Source: Bubalus kerabau (Eukaryota > Chordata > Mammalia > Artiodactyla > Bovidae). From it: a stretch of DNA of 64,000 bases. A program made the translations under genes and the position numbers. Below the pieces are notes generated by a model. That model ran no database searches and was not told the origin of the DNA. It was given only the letters and a program-made list of their open reading frames with translations. Shown here one piece after another: positions 54,179-64,000 of the stretch (the stretch's first letter is position 1; the number at the start of each line of letters is the position of its first letter). The stretch covers positions 162,507,697 to 162,571,696 of the forward strand of contig NC_073627.1 of NCBI RefSeq assembly GCF_029407905.1, given 5' to 3'.

Positions 54179-54499
54179 GGAGCAGGGGTAGGGGGATGCA
54201 AAAGGACAGTGAAGCAAGAGGAATGGGGGCAGATAAGCAAGTCTGCCCTCCTGAAATGTCTGCTGGCCCGGTCGTCTGCAGTTATGACTGGGCAGGGTGT
54301 GGAGGTCACAGGGGCTCAGAGGTGTGTAACCCCCTTTGCTCCCTCTGGGCCAGCAGGTGTGTGAGGCTGAGCCGCTCCGAGGCAACATGGGCTTCGAGCC
54401 CCACACAGATGGGGCCCCTGTGTGCAGCGTGAGCCTTTCTCCCGAGTCAGGAGATTTATTGTTGAGAAGACACCCCACGATGACCGGGGGAAGACTGGC

Positions 54500-55000
54500 C
54501 TGGATGAGGTAGCGGTCGATTGGTGGATCTTAGGGACACAGAACATTGAGTGTCCCAGGTGGGGCTTCTGATACCAACGACCACAAACTGGGGTGGCGGG
54601 AAGGCTTAAAACAATACTAATTGATTCTCTCCCAGTTCTGGGGGCCAGAAGTCTAAAGTCAAGGGTCAGCAGGACCGGGCCCCCCGACCTGGGCTCTGGA
54701 GGAGCATCACTCCCAACTCTTCCAGTTTCTGGGGCTCCAGGTGTTCCTGGGTTTGTGGCCACATCCCCCAACCTCTGCTTCCTCCTCACACGGCCTCCTT
54801 GTCTCTGTGTGCCTCTCCTCTTCTTATAAAGACACCCATCATCCTGCATAAGGCCCACCTAATCCACTGTAACCTTATCTAACTTGATTTCATCTGCAAA
54901 GACCCCATTTCCAAAAAAAGGCCCCCTGGCAAATATGGGGAGTTGGGATGTGGGTGTCTCTTTTGGAGGGCACCATTCACCCTGCCACAAAGCTGAGCCC
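54500..55000 (+). repeat. Ancient interspersed repeat, family not named
   Basis: Reads like a common old mammalian repeat: CCACAAACTGGGGTGGCGGG, CAGTTCTGGGGGCCAGAAGTC, TTCTTATAAAGACACCCATC and CATCTGCAAAGACCCCATTTC in order. I recognise the series but cannot name the family. Confidence 0.5.
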
Positions 55001-55904
55001 TTACACACGAGCGGTTATCCCAGGAGTAGGGGGAGCTCACACGGGACCCCTCAAGTACAGCCATGGGTGGGGGAGACATGGTGCGTGGTTGGAGGGCTGA
55101 GCAGGGTAGGTGGTCTGTCGGGGACCAAGCCTTGGCCTGGCTGCCTCAGTGCAGGGTCCCCGGCTGTGCATGGAAGCCCCTGAGGTCATCAAGATGCAGG
55201 TTCTGACTTTTAGCAGGTCTAGGAGTGCCCCACAGTGCGCTTCTCACCTGCTCCCAGGGTGTATAAACTGATGACCCTGGTCCATGCTTAGAGGTGCAAG
55301 GAGCGTGCAGGCCTGTTTGCCAGGAGCTGTCGGAAACTTCCCCAAGGAAGCCCCCCCCACACTGTCCACGCAAGTCCCCAATCCCCTGTCCAGTGCCCCA
55401 GAGGTACCCCAGACAGAGACCTGTACACAACACTGGGTGCCCGGGCCAGGAACCCAGTGGAGGGGGAAGTGGTGGGTCTGGAAGAAATGTGCTCATAACT
55501 TTGCGTATAGGACAGATGGAGGCTGAGCCTGGCTGACTGGCTGTGACCACAGGTGATCCACTTGCCCCCCCCCCCACCCTCTGCCAGGCACTGTGGGCCC
55601 AGAGGAACTCAGCTTAAAAATTGCTTCCCCACCCACCCACAAGAGGGGCCCTCATTGTCAAATTAGGATCTGACACCTTGATCCAGAAGATGGCCCCGAA
55701 GTCAGTTTCATGCATGAAGGTCCAGGAGGGGTGTCATACCAGAGACCCCTGGGGGGCAGACAGGATGGAAATGGTGGGGAAAGGTCCTGGAGGCAGGCGG
55801 CCCAGGCCTGCGTTCTGCAGAAGCGCCTCTTCCGCCCATCCCCCACTGCTCTGTCCCTCCGATGGCGGTGGGGTTAGTGGCCAGGGTTCCCAGGAAACGG
55901 ACAA

Positions 55905-55918
55905 GAGCAGCTTGTGGG
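55905..55918. repeat. Target-site duplication of the ILVBL retrocopy, left
   Basis: GAGCAGCTTGTGGG here recurs at 58647-58660 right after the poly(A) run. Confidence 0.75.
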
Positions 55919-58645
55919 GAATTCCTCTGGAGCCAGCGCCATTTCCTATGGATGAAGGGTAAAGTGCCACGGGGGTAGGAGGAGCATCCTGAAACGATCT
56001 GACCTTGACTCAGGGCCTGGGGTCCGGAGTCAGATTGAAGTCCAGGAACTCGCTGCAGCGGGGGGTTCGGCTTCAGGAGAAGGGGCACGCTGACTTGGGG
56101 GTGTAGTCGTGGGGTGGTCTCACCACTAGGACGAAGATTCGGGTCCTTGATATCAAAGAGAGGCGGGGCTTCCCGCCGACCCATTGAGAAGCAGGTGTCA
56201 GCTCATGGAGACCGCGGCAGCTGCCGCCCCAACTTGGGGCTGCTTCTCCTCTTTCCTGCTCCTGGCCTTTGGGACGCTAGTGGCCGCCTTGCTGGGCGCC
56301 GCTCACCGCCTGGGGCTCTTCTATCAGTTGATGCACAAGGTGGACACGGCAAGCATCCGGCATGGTGGGGAGAATGTGGCAGTCGTGCTGAAGGCCCACG
56401 GTGTGTGCTTCCTTTTCACGCTGGTCGGCGGGCACATTTCGCCACTGCTGGTGGCCTGTGAGAAGTTGGGCATCCGCGTGGCGGACACCCGCCACGAAGT
56501 CACAGCTGTCTTTGCCGCTGATGCTGTAGCCCACCTGACCGGGACGGTGGGCGTGGCAGCAGTGACGGCCGGCCCCGGCCTCACCAACGCAGCGACTGCG
56601 GTGAAGAATGCTCGGTAGCCCAGTCCCCAGTCCTGCTCCTGGGTGGTGGGGCCAGCACCCTGCTGCCGAATCAGGGTGCACTCCAGGCAGTTGATCAGAT
56701 AGCCCTGTTCAGGCCGCTCTGCAAGTTTTGTGCTTCTGTGTGGAGAGTGCGGGATATCATCCCCACTCTGAGCACCGCGATGGCCGCTGCACAGTCGGGC
56801 ACCGCCGACCCGGTGTTTGTGGAACTGTCTCTGGATGTGCTGTACCCCTACTTCCTCGTTCAGAAGGAGATGGTGCCAGGTAAGCCGCCCAAGGGCCTCA
56901 TGAGTCGAGCGGTCCACTGGTACTTAGTGAATTCCCTGGCCAACCTCTTTGCAGGAGCTTGGGAGCCTCAGCCTGAGGGGCCTCTGCCCCTGGACATTCC
57001 CCAGGCCTCCCCCCAGCAGGTTCAGCAATATGTGGAGATCTTGAGTCGGGCCAAAAGGCCCCTCATGCTAATTGGGAGCCAGGCCCTGCTGCCTTCGACA
57101 TCCTCAGACAAACTTCGGGTTGCCGTGGAGACCCTGGGCATCCCTTGCTTCCTGGCGGGGATGGCACAGGGACTGCTGGGCCGCAGCCACCCCCTCCACT
57201 TCCGGCAGAACCACAGGGCCGCCCTGAAGGCAGACGTGGTTGTCCTGGCAGGAGCAGTGTGTGACTTCCGCCTGTTGTGGGCGTGTCCTCAGCTGCAGCA
57301 GCAAACTCATTGTTGTCAACCGTGACCGGAAGGAGATGCTGATCAACTCAGACATTTTCTGGAAGCCCCAAGAGGCTGTGCAGGGAGATGTGGGCTCCTC
57401 GTGGTGAAGCTGGTGGAGGGCCTCCAGGGTCGGATGTGGGCCTCAGACTGGGCAGAGGAGCTTCGGCAAACTGACCAACAGAAGGAGCAGAACTTTCGGG
57501 AGAAGGCAGTGATGCCCGTAGCCCAGCATCTTAACCCAGTGCGGGTCCTGCAGCTGGTGGAGGACACTCCGCCTGACAACTCCATCCTGGTGGTCGATGG
57601 CGGGGACTTTGTGGGCACAGCTGCCTACCTGGTGCAGCCCCGTGGGCCCTTGTGTTGGCTTGATCCTGGGGCCTTTGGGACTCTGGGGGTTGGTGCCGGA
57701 TTTGCGCTTGGGGCCAAACTGTGTCGGCCGGATGCTGAGGTCTGGTGCCTGTTTGGGGATGGAGCGTTTGGCTATAGCCTAATCAAATTTGACACCTTCG
57801 TTGGACACAAGATCCCAGTGATGGCCTTGATAGGAAATGATGCTGGCTGGACCCAGATTTCCAGGGAGCAGGTGCCCTCTCTGGGCAGCAGTGTGGCCTG
57901 TAGCCTGGCTTACACTGATTATCACAAGGCAGCCCAGGGACTGGGGGCCCAGGGCTTGCTGCTCTCACGCAAGAGTGAGGATCAGGTGGTCAGGGTGCGT
58001 GACGCCCAGCAGCGGTGCCAAGAGAGCCCCCCGGCTGTGGTCAGCATCCTCGTCGGGAGCACGGACTCCGGGATGGCTCCATTGCCATGTAGGGCCTCGT
58101 GGGTCAGTGCTCTTGGCTCTCTTCCCACCCCTGGACTGTGCCTAGCTGGCTTGGAGTTTCATCCTTTCCTGCCCTGGGCCTAAGCCATGAGGCCCAGTGA
58201 CCCTGCAGTCTTCCCTGAGGACAGGGAGGGGCTGGAAGGAGTCAGAGCTAAGAGAGGCTCTGACAGCCCTGGGGAGTCCTTGGGCCTATTTGTGAGCTCA
58301 CCTGTGTCCTTTCTCCCCTCCTCACTTGTTCAGTCGCTACGTCGTGTCCATCTCTTCGTGACTTCATGGACTGCAGCACGCCAGGCTCCTCCATCCCTCC
58401 ACTAACTCCCATAGTTTGCTCAAATTCATGTCCATTAAGTCGGTGATGCTATCTAACCACCTCATCCTCTGCTGCCTTCTTCTCCTTTTGCCTTCCGTCT
58501 TTCCCAGCAACAGGGTCTTTTCCAATGAATTGGCTCTTTTGCATCAGGTGGCCAAAGTATTGCAGCTTCCTTTCTCACACACTGAATCAACCACGTCTGG
58601 TCCATGGGGGCCCAAGTACTCAAAAAAAAAAAAAAAAAAAAAAAA
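55919..58645 (+). pseudogene. ILVBL: ILVBL (HACL2) processed pseudogene
   Basis: Intronless copy of the thiamine-diphosphate enzyme ILVBL/HACL2 (2-hydroxyacyl-CoA lyase type, ER membrane). The likely start is ATG 56205, with an N-terminal membrane segment (FLLLAFGTLVAALLG) at residues 17-32. The DTRHEVTAVFAADA segment with the cofactor Glu, the LFGDGAFGYS...GNDAGW cofactor motif (GDG near 57755) and the end at TAG 58090 are all present, close to the normal length of about 630 residues. Frames are broken at least four times: a one-base loss giving TAG at 56616, and shifts near 57276, 57397 and 58068. No introns, a 24-base poly(A) tract and a 14-base target-site duplication show LINE-mediated retrocopying. 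Confidence 0.95.
58330..58575 (-). mobile_element. BovB-related fragment in the retrocopy 3' region
   Basis: Antisense: TTGTTCAGTCGCTACGTCGTG, ATGTCCATTAAGTCGGTGATG and AGGTGGCCAAAGTATTGCAGC. It lies between the ILVBL stop and the poly(A) run. Confidence 0.8.
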
Positions 58646-58660
58646 GGAGCAGCTTGTGGG
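58622..58660 (+). repeat. Poly(A) tract and right target-site duplication
   Basis: 24 A residues (58622-58645), then GG-AGCAGCTTGTGGG matching 55905-55918. Confidence 0.85.
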
Positions 58661-59159
58661 CCAACATGTTTCCTTGTAACTGAAACCCATCAGCATTTTT
58701 CAAGTGCAAACTCAAAGCCAGGGCATTTTTATGTCCACTGGTAATTGCCGAAAAGGCCACACAGGAAACTCCCAGCTGTGTACTGGGGCTGTGTACTGGG
58801 GGTGACCGAGGTCCACACCTCCCTGATGTTGAACTTGACTCCAGATTTGGCAGAATTGTTAAGGCCGCAGACACGTGAACCCTACATGGTCAGTTTACTT
58901 TCAAGCTGCAGTTCAGGGCTCGCCACGGCGCCCCAGGGCTGGCACGCTGTAGTTTCTCCTCATTCCTCCCCGGAGCTGGTGTGGGCCGTGGCGGTATCTG
59001 TTTCCCGTCTTCGTGGATCTTGTTTTTTGAAAAGCAAGCGAGCAACTACCTGCTGGAGGATGGGAGCCGCCTCCACACCAGACTCCAGGATGGCTGGTCA
59101 GGCGGTGAGGGTACCTGAGCTCCCAGGGAGGCTCAGACCGCGCACAGCCCCTCTGAGGC

Positions 59160-59265
59160 CACGTGTGTGGGTCCAGACCCAGCCTGGCCACTTCCTGGGG
59201 GCTGAGCAGCCTCAGGCAAGTGGCTTCCCCACTTGGGACCTTGGTTTTTCCATCTTAGAATGGAG
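59160..59265 (+). mobile_element. MIR SINE fragment
   Basis: CTGGCCACTTCCTGGGGGCTG, CAGGCAAGTGGCTTCCCC and TTCCATCTTAGAATGG follow the MIR order. Confidence 0.5.
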
Positions 59266-59619
59266 GGGCTTTCATCTGCTGGGGGTGGGAAGGGTTGCCA
59301 TGGACATGGAACAAGGTAGAGGGGGATGTTTCTTGCAGTTTCCAGCTGAGGCCTAGTGGGCATGAGCTGGTGTCCGAGACAGTTCCCAGACTTGGCTAAG
59401 TGTGGTGATAAGCATGGAGTTGGGGGGCAGGGGTCCCTCCTCATAGCCTGGACATTGGGGTGGGGGTTCTCGACTTGGAGGCACCTCAAGTCTAATTTCA
59501 ACAACTCCGTATGTAAGGATAATGCAGCAACAGATGTTCTCAGGGACTTGTCAGCCTGGATGCAAAGCCACATCCCCACCCCACCTCTGTGGGCATCCTG
59601 ACCTGGCCTGTGGTACAGG

Positions 59620-59735
59620 GGTCAGATCCCTTTACCGAGGGAAGGCACTGAGGCTCTGAGAGGTGGGGCAAGGAGATCAAGGCCACTGGGCCCGACAGGG
59701 GCAGAGCCAGCACTTGAACCTGGGTGCTGGGTCCT
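59620..59735 (-). mobile_element. MIR SINE (probable)
   Basis: GGCACTGAGGCTCTGAGAGG and AGAGCCAGCACTTGAACCTGG resemble antisense MIR. Confidence 0.45.
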
Positions 59736-59744
59736 CGTGTCAAG

Positions 59745-60172
59745 ACTCTTTTCCCTGAACTGTGAGAACTGGACTACAGAGAGGGCTGAGCACCAAATAA
59801 TTGATGCTTTTGAGCTCTGTTGTTGGAGAAGACTCTTGAGAGTCCCTTGGACTGCAAGGACATCAAACCAGTCAACCCTAAAGGAAATCAACCCTGAATA
59901 TTCATTGGAAGGACTGATGCTGAACCTGAAGCTCCAATACTTTGGCCCACTGGTGTGAAGAGCTGACTCATTGGAAGGCCTTGATGCTGGGAAAGATCGA
60001 GGGCAGGAGGAAAAGGGGGTTTCAGAGGATGAGATGGTTGGATGGCATCACTGAGTCCATGGACATGAGTTTGAGTGAGCTCTGGGAGGTGGTGAAGGAC
60101 AGGGAAGCCTGGTGTGTTGCAGTCCATGGGGTCTCAAAAGTTGGATGTGACTTAGTGACTGAAAAACAACAA
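59745..60172 (+). mobile_element. BovB LINE 3' fragment
   Basis: Sense: GAACTGGACTACAGAGAGGG, TTGCTTTTG-type FELCCWRRLLRVPW segment in an open stretch (59737-59958), to GACTTAGTGACTGAAAAAC. Joins 59942-60127 in another frame, so the coding part is broken. Confidence 0.85.
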
Positions 60173-60179
60173 AATGTAG

Positions 60180-63100
60180 TCTTCAGCCCCCATCTCACTC
60201 CTACCCCCAGGCTTAGTGCCTATGCCATGAGCCTCTCCTACAGTGAGGTTTCAGGGGCCATTGTCTAGTCCCGAAGCTATTCATATCTCTATTCATAATT
60301 CCACCATTACACATTCATTTCTTTGGCCATAACGTTTTTATGTCTCTTGAGTCTTAAGTGCTGAGGCTTTTATACACCCCACCTGGCTTCCTTTGGGCCT
60401 CTCTTGGTTTTGTGGAAGCGTACTTGTTATAAACTGGAGAAGGAAATGGCAAAGTTATAAAGTGAATTCTGGACATGTTTTAAGAGTCTTGTCTTTAAAG
60501 TTCCTAAGGATGGCTCTTCCGGGTCCCAGGTAGTCAGGCTGAAATCTGTGCCCCTCTGGTTGTGGTTCTGACGTCCTCCCATGTCTCTAGGTCATTGTGT
60601 GCCAGAGTCAGCTCTTTCTGGCTCATGGGGAATTCTGCCAGCTGGGTGTTAACCCTTTGGTACATGAAACAGGCCACGGCAGGAGTATTTACACCACGGA
60701 AATTGGCAAATGATGCAGCTACAGATCAGGGTTGGTTTTTCTTCCTGGAGAGCAAGGGGTTGGGCAGGGGGCTGCATACGTTATCAGAATGCCCCTGCTG
60801 TGTGGCCACGTGTCTCCTTTTCCTGAAGAGGTCAAGTGTCTTCAAACGTGTCTGTTGTATTTTCGCTCCTCGTTGTGACACTTCTTTATTTCTGCGCATT
60901 CTGTTTGGTTCTCTTCCAAGTTGGCTGTGTGATTTTCTTTAATGGTTTCCTGTCCTGTGCAGGACCTTTCTATCTTGAGGTTTATTTCTCTAAATGAGGT
61001 GAGCTTAGCTGATTGATTAGATTTATTATCCATCAAATCCTCTCAGAATCCCAAAGCTGAGGGGTCACTTCTGCTGGTTCTCCTCCAGCTGTCTTTCATC
61101 CTGGTGTGCCTGATGCTCTTCCACAATGGCCACCACCCTTCCATAACCCGTGGGGCAGTTCCCAAGCCTGGGAAGAAGGTGTCTCTATCCAGAAAGACTT
61201 GGCACTTGCATTCTCCACTCATCTGAGGGTGTTATGGATAGGATCACCTTGAACCAAGGTGACATGCCTGAACCCCCTGGGGTCCTCACCTGCTCCTTCT
61301 CCTGCTCAGCACCAGAACCACCTTCCTTGTAATTCCCGCGGCTGGAGGAGGGAGGTGGTTTCTGGGTCACCTGAAAGTGTCGTCTCCTGGGAGTCCAGCT
61401 CCATGGGGAGGGAGGGGTCTTCTGTTAGACTCTTCCTCTTGGCAGTTGCCCCTCTGGGTCTTCTCAGGTCTTCAGCAACTTAAAGGCGTGACACTTTTTG
61501 TTGTTGTTGTTTTCCATGAGAGGGTGGATCTGAGTAACCTACCCACCAATCATCAAAGCAGAACTGTGAACGAATACATGTCTTTTATTCCTTCAACAAG
61601 CCAGGCCTTGAGAGCCAGACCCTATGCCGAAGCTGAGGGGTAAGTCCGCCCTAGCCAGTCCTGCAGCCCCAGCTCCCTCAGAGACCGCGTTCTGGGTCCT
61701 GGTTTACTGGAGACAGTCGAGGGTACCATGTCCAGGATGTGTAGAAGGCATGCTTATGCCAGCACCCCATGTGACCGCTCCTCCCGGGGGGTGCAGACGT
61801 GGTCAGCAGGAACCACGGTGCAGAAATGCCTCCCTGCAGACCCTTGCCCAGGGACTGAGCACTTTGCTGTCGCCTTCGGGAGCTGTCCAGGTGGAGGGCA
61901 GGCGTGAGCAAGTCAGGGTCAGCCGCCAGTGGCAGTCCCAGCCTGCCCCCTCTTCCATGAGTATTAAAATGAACTCGAGGATGCTGCCACAGGTTGGGGA
62001 AGGACCGCAGGAACATCCTTGGCCAGCACACAGTAGGAGCTCAGCAGGACTGTCCCCCCGGCCCCATGGATCACTCAGCAAATATCATCAATCAAGGCTC
62101 CCGTGAGATGACACGTTCAGGTGACCCAGAAAGGGCCCCTGTCTTCCAACTCCGGGAACTGGAAGGAGGGTGGTCCTGGCGCCGATCAGGAGAAGGAGGG
62201 GGTGAAGCCCACCCCGTGCCAGACACTCTCCCTCTTGGGGGGCCCGTCGGTCACCTAAGCAGACAGACCCAGCCTGGAACCAGCATTCCAGCTCACACCC
62301 ATGTGGGACCCCAGTGCCAACAGGAAGAGCAGGCAGGACCCAGGGCTACCAAGAATGCACCCGGTCATTAGGGACTGACCAGGCATCACGTGCCTTGAAC
62401 ACGTCTGGGGAGAACAGAGGAGCCCTGGCATCAGAGGCCCTCCGAGTGGTGGTATTATCATTGGAGCTGAGGAAGCCGAGGGCACAGGGGGGAAGTTGAC
62501 CAGGCCCCTGTGGTGGTCAGAAGTCCGGCCCAGGCCTCCCACTGGGGCTCCGTGGCTTTCTGGCCCGGCGGTGCTCGGGAGCCGTCCTGTGTGTACCTGC
62601 CGTGCACACACGCTCCCCGCAGCTCCTGCTGGACCATGAGCCAGGGACGGGTGTACACACAGGATGCCATGGAGGCTCCCACACCACCCTCGGGCCTGAG
62701 ATTTGGCACCCATAGTTCCCTGATGGCAGTGACAGGGCCCTCTGTGGTGGGCGGCAGCTGTGGGGTCAGGGTGGGCTGGAGAGGTGTGCTGCCCAGGAGC
62801 CCTCTGGGGGCAGCTAGGGACCCCAGGCTCGGCCTCACTGAGGCCAACCTTCCAACAACCTAGGTGGCTGCCCTTCAGCAGAAACGGGTGACCGTGACAC
62901 ACAACACGCCGGCTCAGGCAGCCGTGGGGACGAAGAGGGAGCCTTGGCATCCTCGGCCACCAGGAATCCCCCTCGGGCAAGTTTTTGCTTGTCCTGTGAT
63001 TCCCTTCATCCTTCTAAAAGGAAAGTGCTGGGAATGACTGTGGTGAGGTCGCTGTTCCGGTGAGTTGAGCTGGGAGCAGAGGTTGAACCCCATCCAGTCT

Positions 63101-64000
63101 GCCATGGGCAAGCCTTCCCCCTCCCCTCCCCCACCTCGGATGGCACAGTCCTGGTCACTCTTCTGGGCCTTCTTGGCTCTTTAGGAACTTTAAGGTGTGG
63201 GGTTTGTTATTTCTTGTCTTTGTCCAGCATTTGGTGGCGGTCCATTGCAAGGGCCCTGACCCTGTCCCCTCCCCGAGCCTCTTGGCTCTCCCCATGCCCA
63301 CGCCAAGGCTCGAGGCCCCTGCAGTTCTGTGGCCTCCAGACTCCCCACCCAGACTCCCCACCAGGAGTGTGCATCTCAGTAGGGGCGAGGCTGGCACTGA
63401 GTGAATCTTCAGTGAGGTTTTTTCCTTAAAAACCATCCTAAGTGACTTTGGCTCCATTGCTTTTTGCCAGAAACCTACAATGATCCCAAGAACTTTGTAC
63501 ACTCCAAGGGTGGTGGTGACTGGATGTGGAGCCCAGCACAGACCCAAGTCAGTCCTGCCCTGAGTCCCACGGCCCGGCCACACCATCCCCCTTCCATGGC
63601 CTGGCTTTCTTCTGCCAGGACCTTCAGAATGGTGGAAAGGCAAGTGTGGCCTCAAGCTGGGGGGCCCAGCGTGGGCTCCTAGCCCCTGGGGGTCCCCTTG
63701 GGACATCTGGTGGACCATAGTCCCCACTGCCATTGGGCAGCTCTGTCTCGGGAAATGTTGTGTTTCTTTGCTTTTTTGTGTGATGCAGCACCCCAGTTAC
63801 TCTCGGGGCGATTGGGAAGTCTGCTGGTGTTACAGGCTCCTGCCTTAGATGGGGAACATTATTGCTGCATTGACGCTGCTCACTCCATACTGGGAATCTG
63901 TTAAATACAAATGGCAAGGGGAACAAAGAAAAACAGAAAAAGAAAAATGGAGAGTAGCTTGGTTGCTTCAGGTCTCACCTGTGATTAAGAGTGTGTACAG
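60180..64000. other. No gene or recent repeat seen
   Basis: Moderately GC-rich sequence with many overlapping open stretches on both strands (for example 62255-62980 on -, 63155-63733 on -) as expected from base composition. None shows a domain motif, a good splice pattern or similarity to a family I know. No SINE or BovB copy is seen here, unlike the rest of the window; only a 17-base Bov-tA-like word occurs at about 60437. Confidence 0.45.

Noticed and set aside
54316..54858. 180-codon open frame on the - strand
   Set aside because: It runs across an old interspersed repeat and has no motif.
56205..58092. Functional ILVBL retrogene
   Set aside because: At least four frame changes and an early TAG break the coding sequence.
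62255..62980. 241-codon open frame on the - strand
   Set aside because: GC-rich sequence with overlapping open frames on both strands, low complexity (Pro, Gly, Ser, Arg), no domain and no splice context.

Overview
The window is bovid nuclear DNA, most likely cattle or a close relative. It is packed with ruminant-specific retroelements: BovB LINEs, Bov-tA/BovA SINEs built from the BovB 3' end, cetartiodactyl tRNA-derived SINEs and a young L1. Only one locus looks like a real host gene; everything else recognised is a retrocopy, a duplicated fragment or a repeat.

The gene is a TRAIL-receptor-like member of the TNFRSF10 family on the + strand, with ten exons spread over about 16 kb (promoter 14430-14600, exon 1 at 14615, last exon at 30636). 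Exons 1 to 6 encode a signal peptide, a cysteine-rich ectodomain in which all 14 expected cysteines are kept, and one membrane helix. The last exon should encode the death domain but stops after 15 codons, and the death-domain sequence beyond carries a frameshift and more stops. Spliced as inferred here the gene gives about 308 residues, or 337 if the 87-base intron 5, which is open and in frame, is retained. This is the architecture of a decoy receptor with a truncated death domain, like human TNFRSF10D, although a plain pseudogene is not excluded.

Region by region: 1-3070 is old L1 sequence with a nest of younger insertions. 3238-9530 holds broken copies of the receptor locus (an inverted intron 4/exon 5 piece, an intron 8 piece and a piece of 3' flank) among repeats. 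9868-14430 is mostly repeats. 14430-30910 is the receptor gene; a 4.4-kb 5'-truncated L1 with a nearly complete antisense ORF2 lies in its intron 1. 31000-38640 is 3' flank with SINEs, an AT-rich minisatellite and the second copy of the 3' flank. 38640-39385 is an RYK processed pseudogene on the - strand. 41170-48580 is dominated by BovB and L1. 49180-49530 is a GC-rich promoter-like patch with a possible first exon. 52590-55000 contains old mammalian repeats. 55919-58645 is a processed pseudogene of ILVBL/HACL2 with a poly(A) tract and a likely target-site duplication. 60180-64000 is GC-rich and I recognise no gene in it.

All boundaries were read by eye. Repeat edges may be off by tens of bases, and repeat family names rest on recognised motifs rather than on a library search.
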